Shown here piece after piece: positions 1-9,033 of a stretch of DNA of 31,841 nucleotides. The stretch covers positions 1-31,841 of the forward strand of contig UQJP01000038.1 in the NCBI GenBank assembly GCA_900541415.1. Reading direction: 5' to 3'. This DNA comes from an uncultured Odoribacter sp. (lineage in GTDB: Bacteria > Bacteroidota > Bacteroidia > Bacteroidales > Marinifilaceae). Made by a program: the position numbers and the translations under genes. Position 1 is the first letter of the stretch. The number at the start of each line of letters is the position of its first letter. The notes under the pieces were generated by a model. That model had not been told where the DNA came from and made no database searches. It saw only the letters and a list, made by a program, of their open reading frames with translations.

Positions 1-3000
1 TATATGTTGTTTTCTGTGGGTACACCCCTTTTACAGGTCGTGTTATCCGATAATGCGGCAGTGGATCCTGTGCCTTCGATCACTAAAAACGTGACGGTGA
101 CGGTGGTTGCTAATCCTACGATTAATTCTCTGGAGGTATTTAATATTACAGCGGGAGTGTCGGGAACTACGGTTTCTTATGGCGACGAATTGAAACTGAC
201 AGCTTCTGTTAGTCCGATTACTGCTAATTGTTCCTGGACAGAAACCGGCACTTCGCTTGTTTCGCCCAATGGTAAAGAAGTATATACCCGGCCGATGACA
301 ACTACCACAACTTATACGGCAACGGCAACGGTAAATACAACGACGGGTAATACCTGTACGGCACGCCGGGATATAACGGTGATTGTTGACAGGCCGGTGA
401 GTGGCGCTGTTCTGGAATTGGAATTGGAACGGAAATGTGCTGATTCGGGAGAAAGCATGATATTGAAAATGAAAGCTTCCGGAGGCTCAACCTATTCTTT
501 TAGTTTGAAAAACAACAAAGGATTGGATCAGCAATTCACAGGAGCAGGGCCGTGGCAATATTCAATTACACTGAACGATCAGGATACCTATTTTGTCCAG
601 AACTTCAAAGCTTTTAAAAATGGTTTGGAAGTAACGCCTACTCAGGTAAATCCGAGTTCTATTGAAGCATTGTTCTACACAACTCCTGCTATAACGGTGA
701 CCAATGGAAACGTTCAGACCGTATGTCAGGGCGACGCATTGACCTTGACAGCCAGTAGCCAGTTGAGCAATACCAAATACGAATGGAATAATAATGTGAA
801 AAATGGCGAAGCTTTCCAGCCGAAAAATTCCGGTACTTATACCGTGACAGCAACAACAGACCAGGGATGTAGAGCAACTCAGGATGTAACTGTGACAATT
901 ATACAGAAACCGACGGTAACGATTAATGCTAATCCGCAAAATATTTGTTTGGGAGAAACAGTTCAGCTTACTGCGGGGGGAACGGCGACAGAATTTGTTT
1001 GGAATAACGGTCAGACAGGACCGACGATCAGCGATCAGCCTAATGTAGGTGGAACGATCAGATATGTGGTGACTGGTAAAGAATTGGTGAACGGATGCGC
1101 CGATACGGCAACAACAACCGTTGTTGTGAACGAGCCGCCGAAAATCCTGACCACTTCAAAAACGGTTCGTAGCATTGCTATCGGTAAGGGAGTGACCTTT
1201 GCCGTAAAAGCCAGTGGAAAAAGTTTATCCTATGAATGGCAACGTTGGACAGGATCGTCCTGGATGACATTATATGATGCTCCGTCTGACCAGCCTACGA
1301 TCAAAGGATCGCATACCGATTCGTTAATATTGGGAGATGTGCCGAGAAGTTGGAACGGAACACAGTTGAAGTGTATCGTATCTAATAATTGCGGTGTGGT
1401 GGATACGGCATTCTTGCTGAATGTGAAAGAATGTTTCGACATTGCAGATGTTGAATGGGAAATGTGTCAGGGAATCCGTCCGGAAACCGATCCCACGGTA
1501 GCTATCGATGGTTGGTATTGTCCGGGAACGCGTATTTCGGTTTGTGCCCGCCTGATCTTCGATGATCCGGAGGTTGAAGTGACCGATGCTGTTTATAAAT
1601 GGACGGTTGACGGATTAAGCACCGATGACGGACGTTGGGGAGAAATGAAATTCTTGTCCGATTCCAGTGTGTTGAGTTGGATTCCCCCGGTAGAATGGCA
1701 AGATAACATCACGATTGCCCTTTGTGCCTATGTGGATGGGGCTTGTGACACGGTGTGCAAGCGCTATCTGCGATTGAAAGCGACTAAATACACCGATCTG
1801 GCCTGGAAATTGCGTACTTCTGTTGATCCGAAGCGTAAATTCTGTCCCGGTGATACGGTTTCTTTCTGGATTGAAGATGAAAACAAAACTGCCGGATTAA
1901 ATCCGACTTATAGATGGTATAACGATATTTTTGATTTGCAGACAGAAGCTTCTCCTTATAATAAAGTGATTAGCCTGCAAAACGATAAAGCAATTCTGTC
2001 TATGGGACAACAGAACACGTGGATGAGGGTGATATTGACTCCGTCTCCGGAAATCTGTACCCGTGAGCCTCAATATGTAGACACGGCATTCTTAGAAGTG
2101 AAAAAAGTGGTTACACCTTCTTTACACATCGATTGTGCAGACACGCTTGCCTGTCGGGGGGATGAGATCTTTATGAAAGCGGTTTTTGAAAACGGCGGAA
2201 CGAATCCCACCTTCCAGTGGCAGAGAAGCATTGGAGACCCATTCCCGGATTGGAATTTGGGAACGGAATCTTTTGCTAACGTGAAACTTGACGAAGACGA
2301 CGTATGGGTTAAATGTACCATGAAACCTTCTGAAGATGTATGTTACGATAAAACACATCCGATTGTAGATGCAATAAAAATCCGGGTATTGAAAGAAGAT
2401 GCCGAAGTGACTATCGCTTGTGATATGGAAAGTAAAGAGCCGGGTGATGAACTGGTATTTACGTCGGAAGTGAAAAACATCTTAGGCGACTATAAATATG
2501 AATGGATGATTAATGAGCTTCTGTCGCCGACCGGAGATCCGGAATTGATCGGAGATCATTTCCGGCAGGGAGATGTGGTATATTGTATGGTAAGTGGGGA
2601 ACGGGTATGTCAGAACCGTGTGAAATCAAATGAAATCCGCGTAGAATTCGGTAAACTGTCGAGAGATACAATGATTACGATCTACCGGAACGACCGGATA
2701 TTAAACCTGAGTATGTTTAAATCGGGAGATGACAACAAACTATTCGTAATTGCCGACCATCCGCATGATGGAAAAGCAACACTCACATTATTGGGAGGTC
2801 TGTTCTCTTATGTTCCTGATAAAGACTTTGTCGGAGTGGATGTTATCCGCTATTTAGTAAGAGATAAGTTTAATCCGAACCAGGTGGAAGAAGGATTCAT
2901 CTACATTAATGTATTGGAAAATGGTCTGGATAACTTGCCCAATATCATTACTCCGAATGGAGACGGTTTGAATGACGAATGGCATTTGGAGACAATCACG

Positions 3001-3237
3001 GAAAAATATTCCAACTATGAGATAACCATTTACAACCGTGTTGGAAATATCGTATTTTATTGTAAGAATAATTATGCAAATGATTGGAACGGACAGAGTC
3101 TGAATCCGAACTATCGGATGCCAATGGGAGTATTGCCGAGCGGGGTATACACCTATGTGATAAAAATTGAAGGAGAACGGAAATTGATGTCATGGCTTGA
3201 AATCCGGGCTGATTTGAACAGAGGTAGTTACAGGTAA
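1..3237 (+). CDS. Large Ig-like repeat surface protein with T9SS type B (gliding-motility-type) C-terminal sorting domain, 5' partial
   Basis: The frame is already open at base 1, so the protein starts upstream; the Met codon at base 4 is probably internal. About 1,078 codons are visible. The body is a string of Ig/PKD-like modules: repeated 'C.G..v.lta' openings followed by 'Y.W' and 'G.Y.V.vT...GC', for example around residues 235-300 and 305-375. Residues ~905-960 look like a tandem cadherin/Big_9-type module with 'FSYVPDKDFVGVDVIRYLV'. The last ~100 residues (from ~977) carry the hallmark ITPNGDGLND, then 'IYNRVGNIVF', 'DWNG' and 'LPSGVYTYVIKI'. That is the CHU_C / gliding-motility-associated domain, which directs export through the type IX system in other Bacteroidota. 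The product is therefore inferred to be a secreted or surface-anchored adhesin. A PorP/SprF-like gene follows, the usual partner of type B substrates. The ligand cannot be told from sequence. Confidence 0.9.
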   Translation, partial: YMLFSVGTPLLQVVLSDNAAVDPVPSITKNVTVTVVANPTINSLEVFNITAGVSGTTVSYGDELKLTASVSPITANCSWTETGTSLVSPNGKEVYTRPMTTTTTYTATATVNTTTGNTCTARRDITVIVDRPVSGAVLELELERKCADSGESMILKMKASGGSTYSFSLKNNKGLDQQFTGAGPWQYSITLNDQDTYFVQNFKAFKNGLEVTPTQVNPSSIEALFYTTPAITVTNGNVQTVCQGDALTLTASSQLSNTKYEWNNNVKNGEAFQPKNSGTYTVTATTDQGCRATQDVTVTIIQKPTVTINANPQNICLGETVQLTAGGTATEFVWNNGQTGPTISDQPNVGGTIRYVVTGKELVNGCADTATTTVVVNEPPKILTTSKTVRSIAIGKGVTFAVKASGKSLSYEWQRWTGSSWMTLYDAPSDQPTIKGSHTDSLILGDVPRSWNGTQLKCIVSNNCGVVDTAFLLNVKECFDIADVEWEMCQGIRPETDPTVAIDGWYCPGTRISVCARLIFDDPEVEVTDAVYKWTVDGLSTDDGRWGEMKFLSDSSVLSWIPPVEWQDNITIALCAYVDGACDTVCKRYLRLKATKYTDLAWKLRTSVDPKRKFCPGDTVSFWIEDENKTAGLNPTYRWYNDIFDLQTEASPYNKVISLQNDKAILSMGQQNTWMRVILTPSPEICTREPQYVDTAFLEVKKVVTPSLHIDCADTLACRGDEIFMKAVFENGGTNPTFQWQRSIGDPFPDWNLGTESFANVKLDEDDVWVKCTMKPSEDVCYDKTHPIVDAIKIRVLKEDAEVTIACDMESKEPGDELVFTSEVKNILGDYKYEWMINELLSPTGDPELIGDHFRQGDVVYCMVSGERVCQNRVKSNEIRVEFGKLSRDTMITIYRNDRILNLSMFKSGDDNKLFVIADHPHDGKATLTLLGGLFSYVPDKDFVGVDVIRYLVRDKFNPNQVEEGFIYINVLENGLDNLPNIITPNGDGLNDEWHLETITEKYSNYEITIYNRVGNIVFYCKNNYANDWNGQSLNPNYRMPMGVLPSGVYTYVIKIEGERKLMSWLEIRADLNRGSYR

Positions 3238-3282
3238 AAGCAATGAATGGAAAATAAAATAAGAAAAAAACATTAATTATAG

Positions 3283-3340
3283 AGTTCGGATAATTTGCTT
3301 TATGCAGATCATCCGAACTTTTATACTTTTTTCTTTTTCT
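3283..3340 (+). terminator. Probable terminator after the adhesin gene
   Basis: A 9-bp inverted repeat, AGTTCGGAT (3283-3291) with ATCCGAACT (3311-3319), encloses a 19-base loop. T-rich runs follow directly (TTTTATAC, then TTTTTT and TTTTT). It lies 46 bases after the adhesin stop and before the next promoter candidate. The large loop makes it weaker than the other terminators here. Confidence 0.6.
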
Positions 3341-3375
3341 TTTTACTTTTTACTTTTATTTTTGCTGAAATTTGT

Positions 3376-3383
3376 TATCTTTC
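3376..3383 (+). promoter_or_regulatory. Candidate -7 element for the PorP/SprF-like gene
   Basis: TATCTTTC differs by one base from the Bacteroidota -7 consensus TAnnTTTG and lies 47 bases before the ATG at 3431. No clear TTTG -33 box is at the right distance, only a T-rich stretch. The call rests on position and on the terminator just upstream. Confidence 0.35.
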
Positions 3384-3430
3384 CCTCATAGTGTGCAGAT
3401 AGATATAGAGACGTATTTAAAAAAGTATTT

Positions 3431-4381
3431 ATGAAATTTATATTAACATCGCTATTAGTGTGGATGAGTTGCACAGTGTTCGCTCAAAGTGAATATCTGA
3501 AATTTATCGACTATACTATTGCTCAACCTTTGATAAATCCAGCTACGATGGGATTGGAAGAAGGATGGAACGGCCTGATGATGTATCAAAGCTGTTTTGA
3601 AAAAACGGATTATCGTCCTGCCTTAGGTGCTTTTAATATAAATTCTTCGGTAAAAGACAAGAATTTAGGAGGTGGTATTTCCATTATTTACGATAAGTAC
3701 GGACCTTATCAGAAAATGGCGGCTTACCTGGCGGGATCTTATAAATTAAAGGTAAATGAAGGAAAATACCTTTTCTTTGGATTGCAGGCAGGGATAAACT
3801 ACGTGTCGAACGATCCTTCCAAATATGTTATGCATGATCCGAGCGAAACCTTATTGATGGAAAAGATCGATTTGAGCCAGCCGAACTTCGGATTCGGGTT
3901 GCATTTTAAGGCTGACAAATATTTCGTCGGTTTTGCTATTCCGGAATTTCTGTACAATTATGTGGATAATGAAGGAAAGAAAGAAAGCGGTTTGGTTTCG
4001 GAAAAATTGAAACTTTATATGTATGGAGGGTATAAGTTCGATTTAGGGAAAAGTACCCAGTTGGAACCTTATACTTACCTCACCTATGCCGAGCAGGAGA
4101 ACATGAAAATGGATTTGGGAGCGCGTCTGTGGTATAAGGAGTCGTTTGTTGTCGGCATGCAATACCGTACAAAAGAAGCCTTTGGCGTTATGGCAAGGGT
4201 GAAATTATTTGAGGAATTGTGGTTGGGGTACGCGTTTGAGAACAATTCGGAAGCGGCTCCGAATTTCAATAGCCGGCAGGAGATTACCATTTCTTTCCGT
4301 TTTGGGAAAAAAGGTAGTCGGTCATCGTCGGGTGATACAGAAAAATACGATGAAAATATCAATTCCATACGATATTTTTAA
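3431..4381 (+). CDS. PorP/SprF-family type IX secretion outer-membrane protein
   Basis: A 316-residue protein with a signal peptide ending at VFAQ (residues 1-19). The 'TIAQPLINPATMG' motif that follows (~26-38) is the conserved N-terminal signature of the PorP/SprF family. The rest alternates hydrophobic and polar strands and ends with 'EITISFRFGKK', consistent with an outer-membrane beta-barrel. Length matches the family (~300-340). SprF-type members sit next to, and are needed for export or surface anchoring of, individual substrates with type B sorting domains. The large type B protein immediately upstream fits that pairing. It is probably the dedicated partner rather than the core PorP subunit, because the core genes porK-porN are not here. 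Confidence 0.87.
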   Translation: MKFILTSLLVWMSCTVFAQSEYLKFIDYTIAQPLINPATMGLEEGWNGLMMYQSCFEKTDYRPALGAFNINSSVKDKNLGGGISIIYDKYGPYQKMAAYLAGSYKLKVNEGKYLFFGLQAGINYVSNDPSKYVMHDPSETLLMEKIDLSQPNFGFGLHFKADKYFVGFAIPEFLYNYVDNEGKKESGLVSEKLKLYMYGGYKFDLGKSTQLEPYTYLTYAEQENMKMDLGARLWYKESFVVGMQYRTKEAFGVMARVKLFEELWLGYAFENNSEAAPNFNSRQEITISFRFGKKGSRSSSGDTEKYDENINSIRYF

Positions 4382-4422
4382 TGCAGAATGTAGGGATATT
4401 ATGATACGGTAATGTGAGTTTT

Positions 4423-6423
4423 ATGAGATGGCTTTTGGTGATATTATTTCTGGCATTTACTTTTAATACTGCTTTTGCCCAAACAAGAGCCGATCGTTTG
4501 TTCGATCGGGGTGATTATTTGGCGGCATTACAATTGTATCAGAAAGAATTGGATGGGATCGGTGACAACAAAGGAGAGAAAAGCGATCTTTTGAAAGCGA
4601 GGGTTGCGAACTGTCTGTTTCGTTTGAACAATGTGGTAAAGGCCGGGCAAGTTTATAAAACGATCGATCAAAACTTATTGGGTGCGGAAGATTTGACTTT
4701 TTATGCAAGCACCTTATTGCGTTCCGGAGAATACGATAAAGCGGCGGGATTGATCGATGTGGTCGAATCGTTGGGCGGCGACATGGCAATTGTCGAGCGC
4801 ATGAGGGCTTCTTGTGAATTTGCAAAGGAAGTAGTGAAAGAAAAATCGCTTTACACGGCGAATAAATTGAATATTGACTTTTCCGGAGTTTCTTCCGGAG
4901 TTACCTATTATAAAAATAACGGAGTGATTCTGGCTGCACCCGGTACGGGAGAAAAAGCCCAAAAGGACAGCCGGGGATATAAAGTCACCCGTTTGTATAA
5001 TGTGCTTTTCACACCTTCGGGAGGGAGGATGATACCCTTTGCCGACGATCTGGCCGATAAATACCATATCGGAGCCGTTACTTTTACCAAAGATTTTAAG
5101 CGTATCTATTATACAAGAACGATCTTAAAGAACGATGGGACCAGTATCCTGAAATTAATGACAGCAGAGGAAACAGACGGAAAGTGGGGAAATATTGAAG
5201 AACTGGGTGTAAATTCCGATGATTATTCCTGTGCCCATCCCTGCCTGTATAAAGATTCTTTATTGTATTTTGTGTCGGATATGCCGGGAGGCATTGGCGG
5301 AAAGGATATTTATGTCACGACAGTCGACGGGGCGATGTGTGGAGAGGTACATAATCTGGGAGAAACAGTCAACACCATGTTCGACGAATTGTTTCCTTTT
5401 GTGGATGAAGAGGGACACCTCTACTTTGCTTCCAACGGTCATGTCGGTTTGGGAGGATTGGATGTCTTTGTCACCCAACAGGGGGCTGACGGTAGCTGGA
5501 CAGAGCCGGAAAATATGGGACGTCCGATTAATTCGTCTATGGATGATTTTGCTTTGGTATTTAAAGATACGAAGTGTACGGAAGGATTTGTTTCCTCTAA
5601 CCGGGGCGGTACGGGATATAATGACTTCCTGTTTTCGCTGAAACAATTGCCGAACAGGAAAGCCGCTAAAAAAGAATTGGAAAAAGTGACGCACGAAAGA
5701 TCCCAGGGAGCTCCGGCATTAGATGTCGATTACCGTTATGCTATACAGATCGGTGCTTTTCGTTACCCTGTTCCCAGAGTATACTTTGACCACTTCCAGA
5801 ATGTAAAGGTGTATTTGGGTTATGATAATATCTATCGGTATACCGTAGGAGAATACCCGGAAGAGAACATTGCGAAAATGGAATTATCGCAGGTGAGAAA
5901 AATGATAGGCGACGCATTTGTTATTGGGGTCGATAAATACATTGTGGAAAAAAAGATTCAGAATGGAGTGAAAGGGGATGACATTAGTGACAATGAACTG
6001 CTTTTGCGGCGATTGAAGAGTTTCGAGAGCATGAAAAAAAGGCGGGAATTATCTCCGGTCAATACAAAGCGTTATATAGATAAACCGCAGGATAACGAAA
6101 TGGGAATCGTATCGGAGGCATATACCATTGTGTTGATGGTTTCCGACCGGATGCTGGATTTAGGGCGTTTTGAGGGGATAGGGGAAGTGGACGTATACGC
6201 TGTCAATAGCGGGAAATATATGTATTGTTGTGGTTTGTACGCCTCTCCGGAAGAAGCCACGGCTCGCCTGTCTAAGGTGCAGCGGCAGGGATTTCAGGAG
6301 GCCCGGATCATCAATGCCGATACTTACGAATATTATAATAAATCGAGAACCGTGCAGAAAGTCCCGGCAAGGACGGCAAGCGGTCACGATGCTAATAGTT
6401 TGAAGAAAATTTTGAATTATTAA
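4423..6423 (+). CDS. PD40-repeat protein with TPR-like N-terminus and C-terminal SPOR-like modules (PorE-like context)
   Basis: A protein of ~666 residues. The chosen ATG at 4423 gives a clean signal peptide (MRWLLVILF...AFAQ); an in-frame GTG nine bases upstream is an alternative start. After the signal, ~25-150 looks like TPR helices ('ADRLFDRGDYLAALQLYQKE'). Four PD40/WD40-like propeller blades follow at about 215-235, 270-295, 323-350 and 377-400 ('YFVSDMPGGIGGKDIYV', 'LYFASNGHVGLGGLDVFV', 'GFVSSNRGG'). Two SPOR-like stretches lie near 440-490 ('YAIQIGAFRYP') and 569-650 ('YTIVLMVS', 'YCCGLYASPEEATARL'). TPR plus PD40 is the front of PorE-type proteins, but the usual OmpA-like peptidoglycan domain is absent and SPOR-like modules take its place. 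It follows the PorP/SprF-like gene by 41 bases and is probably co-transcribed. A wall-linked T9SS accessory role is inferred. Confidence 0.75.
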   Translation: MRWLLVILFLAFTFNTAFAQTRADRLFDRGDYLAALQLYQKELDGIGDNKGEKSDLLKARVANCLFRLNNVVKAGQVYKTIDQNLLGAEDLTFYASTLLRSGEYDKAAGLIDVVESLGGDMAIVERMRASCEFAKEVVKEKSLYTANKLNIDFSGVSSGVTYYKNNGVILAAPGTGEKAQKDSRGYKVTRLYNVLFTPSGGRMIPFADDLADKYHIGAVTFTKDFKRIYYTRTILKNDGTSILKLMTAEETDGKWGNIEELGVNSDDYSCAHPCLYKDSLLYFVSDMPGGIGGKDIYVTTVDGAMCGEVHNLGETVNTMFDELFPFVDEEGHLYFASNGHVGLGGLDVFVTQQGADGSWTEPENMGRPINSSMDDFALVFKDTKCTEGFVSSNRGGTGYNDFLFSLKQLPNRKAAKKELEKVTHERSQGAPALDVDYRYAIQIGAFRYPVPRVYFDHFQNVKVYLGYDNIYRYTVGEYPEENIAKMELSQVRKMIGDAFVIGVDKYIVEKKIQNGVKGDDISDNELLLRRLKSFESMKKRRELSPVNTKRYIDKPQDNEMGIVSEAYTIVLMVSDRMLDLGRFEGIGEVDVYAVNSGKYMYCCGLYASPEEATARLSKVQRQGFQEARIINADTYEYYNKSRTVQKVPARTASGHDANSLKKILNY

Positions 6424-6452
6424 TCTTTTGGGGAAATAACTTTCCGGTTTTC

Positions 6453-6485
6453 TTTTCTTATCGTATCAAAACATTTGTAACTTTG
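6453..6485 (+). promoter_or_regulatory. Promoter for the CBS-domain gene
   Basis: TAACTTTG (6478-6485) matches the Bacteroidota -7 consensus TAnnTTTG exactly. TTTT (6453-6456) sits 21 bases upstream as a near-consensus -33 box. The ATG at 6516 is 30 bases downstream, giving a short leader. Confidence 0.55.
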
Positions 6486-6515
6486 TGAATTGCCGAAGCG
6501 TTCTAATAATCGGAT

Positions 6516-7181
6516 ATGGTTGCAAATGAAATAATATCGAATGTTGTTCCGGTACTTAAAAAATCGGATACCTGCCTTCAGGCGTTAAGCTGGATGGAGA
6601 TATTCCGTGTTTCTCATTTGCCATTGGTAAATGAAGACGTTTATTTAGGACTGGTAGCCGACGAATTGATTTATGCTCATGGCGACCTGAACGATCCGAT
6701 TGAAGTGCTGAATGTTCCGGCGGAAGATACCTTTGTATATGAGGACTACCATATCTATGATGTCCTTCGTTTAGCTTCTTCACAACTTTTGTCCGTGGTG
6801 CCTGTATTGAGCCGGGAAGGGAATTTTGTCGGGTCTATCGTGTTGACGGATATTCTTCACAAATTGGATCAATTGCTGGGAGTTGACGAGCCGGGAGGAA
6901 TTATTGTGCTGGAAATGAATCGGCTGGATTATTCTCTTGCAGAAGTGGCAAGGATCGTAGAATACAACGAAGCCCGGATTTTAAGTTGTTGTGTAAACAA
7001 CAGTAAAGACTCCCGTTTAATGCAGCTTACCATAAAAGTAAATGTAGCCGATATTAATCCCCTGCTGGATGCCTTCATTCGTTATGGATATACGATAAAA
7101 GACAGTTTTGTTGCCGGGGAAGAGGAACGGGATTCGATGAAGGAACGGTATGGGTTATTGATGAAATATCTTTCCGTGTGA
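6516..7181 (+). CDS. CBS-domain protein with C-terminal ACT-like region
   Basis: A 221-residue cytoplasmic protein without signal peptide or membrane segment. Residues ~1-60 and ~70-130 form a CBS pair: 'SWMEIFRVSHLPLVNEDVYLGLV' and 'LLSVVPVLSREGNFVGSIVLTDIL' are typical second halves of CBS motifs. The last ~75 residues ('GGIIVLEMNRLDYSLAEVARIVE', 'LTIKVNV') resemble an ACT fold, an AcuB-like arrangement. CBS pairs commonly bind adenine nucleotides, so a sensor role is plausible, but no target is visible. The gene sits just before NAD kinase, with a separate promoter candidate between them. A CBS gene beside nadK is common in Bacteroidales. Confidence 0.85.
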   Translation: MVANEIISNVVPVLKKSDTCLQALSWMEIFRVSHLPLVNEDVYLGLVADELIYAHGDLNDPIEVLNVPAEDTFVYEDYHIYDVLRLASSQLLSVVPVLSREGNFVGSIVLTDILHKLDQLLGVDEPGGIIVLEMNRLDYSLAEVARIVEYNEARILSCCVNNSKDSRLMQLTIKVNVADINPLLDAFIRYGYTIKDSFVAGEEERDSMKERYGLLMKYLSV

Positions 7182-7225
7182 TCTTTTATTCCCTATGATA
7201 AAGAAAATCCCCTAAAAGAACGGCG

Positions 7226-7257
7226 TTTTCGCTATTTCAATATTTTATCTATATTTG
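7226..7257 (+). promoter_or_regulatory. Promoter for the nadK-uppS-bamA-ompH operon
   Basis: TATATTTG (7250-7257) matches TAnnTTTG. TTTT (7226-7229) lies 20 bases upstream at the -33 position. The nadK ATG at 7286 is 28 bases downstream. No clear promoter or terminator is seen again until after the second ompH gene. Confidence 0.6.
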
Positions 7258-7285
7258 TCACATAATCAGATCTATTTTACCCGTT

Positions 7286-8182
7286 ATGGTTGTTGCGATA
7301 TTCGGAAGAAGCATTAATGAAGATTTTCTACCTTATTTGAAAGGTCTTGTAAATGAATTGAAGGCAAGAGGGGGTGTGGTGATCGGGGAAGAAGGGTTTA
7401 TGCGTTTTCTGGAAGAAAAATATAATTATTCCGGAGCATTTGATGCAGGATTTAACCGGAATAATTTATTGGTGAACAGGCCTGAATTATTATTGAGTAT
7501 AGGCGGGGACGGGACATTTCTTGATTCTGCTGTCTATGTGAAAGATAGTGGAATACCGATTTTAGGAGTAAACACCGGGAGATTGGGTTTTTTGGCTAAT
7601 GTGTCTGTTTCGGAAATCAGTCAGGCGGTGGAGGCGATATGCTCCGGAAATTACAGTGTGGAAAAACGGGAAATTCTTTGTTTGGAAGTCGATGGCAAAA
7701 TATTGCCGGGTTTTGATTTCGCATTGAATGAAGTGAGTGTGTTGAAAACAGAAACGTCTTCCTTACTGAAAATTCATGCTTATATTGGGGAAGTTTACCT
7801 CACGACCTATTGGGCTGATGGATTGATTGTGGCAACTCCTACAGGGTCTACGGCTTATTCGTTGAGTGGAGGGGGACCGATCGTAAGTCCGGACTGTAAT
7901 AATATTATTCTCACTCCGGTATGTCCCCACAACTTAAGTATGAGGCCGTTGGTGGTGCCGGGAAGTGCCGTGATCCGTTTGGTGGTGGAAGGACGTGCCG
8001 GGGAATTTGTGTTGAGCATGGACTCCAGAGTGAAGAGAATGGAGGATAATCGGGAATTGCGGGTGTGTGCAGGAAACTCAGTGATTAATGTGGTGAAATT
8101 AGCTCCTCATAATTATTATGAAACTTTGCGGAATAAATTAATGTGGGGTGAAGATAAGCGTAATGGAAATAGCCGTGAATAA
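7286..8182 (+). CDS. nadK: NAD kinase
   Basis: Phosphorylates NAD+ to NADP+ in the cytoplasm, the only route to NADP in most bacteria. The 298-residue length is normal. The signature GGDGT is at residues 73-77 ('SIGGDGTFLD'). It is followed by 'NTGRLGFLA' and by the second nucleotide-binding block 'TPTGSTAYSLSGGGPIVSP', with a C-terminal 'HNLSMRPLVVPG' typical of the family. The gene opens the envelope operon. Its stop codon overlaps the proposed start of the next gene by one base (TAATGG), which suggests translational coupling. Confidence 0.97.
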   Translation: MVVAIFGRSINEDFLPYLKGLVNELKARGGVVIGEEGFMRFLEEKYNYSGAFDAGFNRNNLLVNRPELLLSIGGDGTFLDSAVYVKDSGIPILGVNTGRLGFLANVSVSEISQAVEAICSGNYSVEKREILCLEVDGKILPGFDFALNEVSVLKTETSSLLKIHAYIGEVYLTTYWADGLIVATPTGSTAYSLSGGGPIVSPDCNNIILTPVCPHNLSMRPLVVPGSAVIRLVVEGRAGEFVLSMDSRVKRMEDNRELRVCAGNSVINVVKLAPHNYYETLRNKLMWGEDKRNGNSRE

Positions 8183-8985
8183 TGGCAGATAAGGCGAAAA
8201 GCCTTTCTTTTTTAACAAAACAGACAGTCAGTAGAGGTATGCCTGAAGTGGTTGAATATATAGAAACGATTGAGAATGAGAATGGTAAAATAAAATTATG
8301 TTCTCCGCCCCGTTATTGTTTCTTAGCATTTCTTACCCGATTTTACAGATTTGGTTTTTCACTTTTCATTCTTTTGTCCCTATCTTTACCGGGCTTTAGC
8401 CAACCGGGAGGTGAGTTTGGAATTATAGGGGGAGGTAGTTATTATCTGGGGGATTATAACCCGACGAAGCATTTTAATAGTACTCAGACATATTGGGGAG
8501 GTTTTTACCGTTATAATTTTAACGACCGCTTTGCCTTGCGTTTTAATGCCGGTTTTTCCAAAATCGACTTGAAGAATATACACCTGCTCGACAATTCAGG
8601 AAAATCGTTCCCGACGGAATTTCATACTTCTGTAAAAGATATTAGTGGGGTGGTAGAATTCAATTTCAGGAGTTTTATGGTTAGTAAGGTTGAACATTCT
8701 TCGGGATGGTCGCCTTATATCTTTACGGGTGTCGGTTTTTTAGGGACAGACGACAGAGGAGGAGTGAATATCCCTTTGGGGGTGGGAGTGAAATTTAATG
8801 TATATAAACAAATATCTTGTGGAATAGAGTGGAGTGCGCGGAAAATGTTCACGGATAAACTGGACGGATTAAGCGACCCCTGGGGGACGGGGGAAACGAA
8901 TTTTATTTATAATAAAGATTGGTTTTTTGTGACAGGGGTCACGATCTCCTATCGTTTCCCGACAAACCCGGAATGCCATTTTTAG
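8182..8985 (+). CDS. Small outer-membrane beta-barrel protein (DUF6089-like)
   Basis: A 267-residue protein. From ~residue 75 on it reads as a small barrel or PorT/OmpA-like beta protein: 'GEFGIIGGGSYYLGDYNP', 'YWGGFYRYNFNDRFALRFNAGF', 'YIFTGVGF', 'WSARKMFTDKLDG', and a final 'GVTISYRFP'. This pattern matches the DUF6089 proteins commonly placed between nadK and uppS in Bacteroidales. The oddity is the N-terminus: the hydrophobic signal-like segment ending at FSQ sits at residues ~48-73, behind a charged leader. The only ATG codons before it are at 8182 and 8239 (MPEVVEY), so even the shorter choice leaves about 30 residues before the signal. The true start is uncertain. A role alongside BamA in the outer membrane is inferred from context only. 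Confidence 0.72.
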   Translation: MADKAKSLSFLTKQTVSRGMPEVVEYIETIENENGKIKLCSPPRYCFLAFLTRFYRFGFSLFILLSLSLPGFSQPGGEFGIIGGGSYYLGDYNPTKHFNSTQTYWGGFYRYNFNDRFALRFNAGFSKIDLKNIHLLDNSGKSFPTEFHTSVKDISGVVEFNFRSFMVSKVEHSSGWSPYIFTGVGFLGTDDRGGVNIPLGVGVKFNVYKQISCGIEWSARKMFTDKLDGLSDPWGTGETNFIYNKDWFFVTGVTISYRFPTNPECHF

Positions 8986-9033
8986 AGGATAAGCGGGAAA
9001 ATAAAAACAACGAAGCTATTTAAAGATTCGATT

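Noticed and set aside
4209..4412. Plus-strand 67-codon frame overlapping the end of the PorP/SprF-like gene
   Set aside because: Out-of-frame shadow of the real gene; it ends just before the next start and has no recognisable content.
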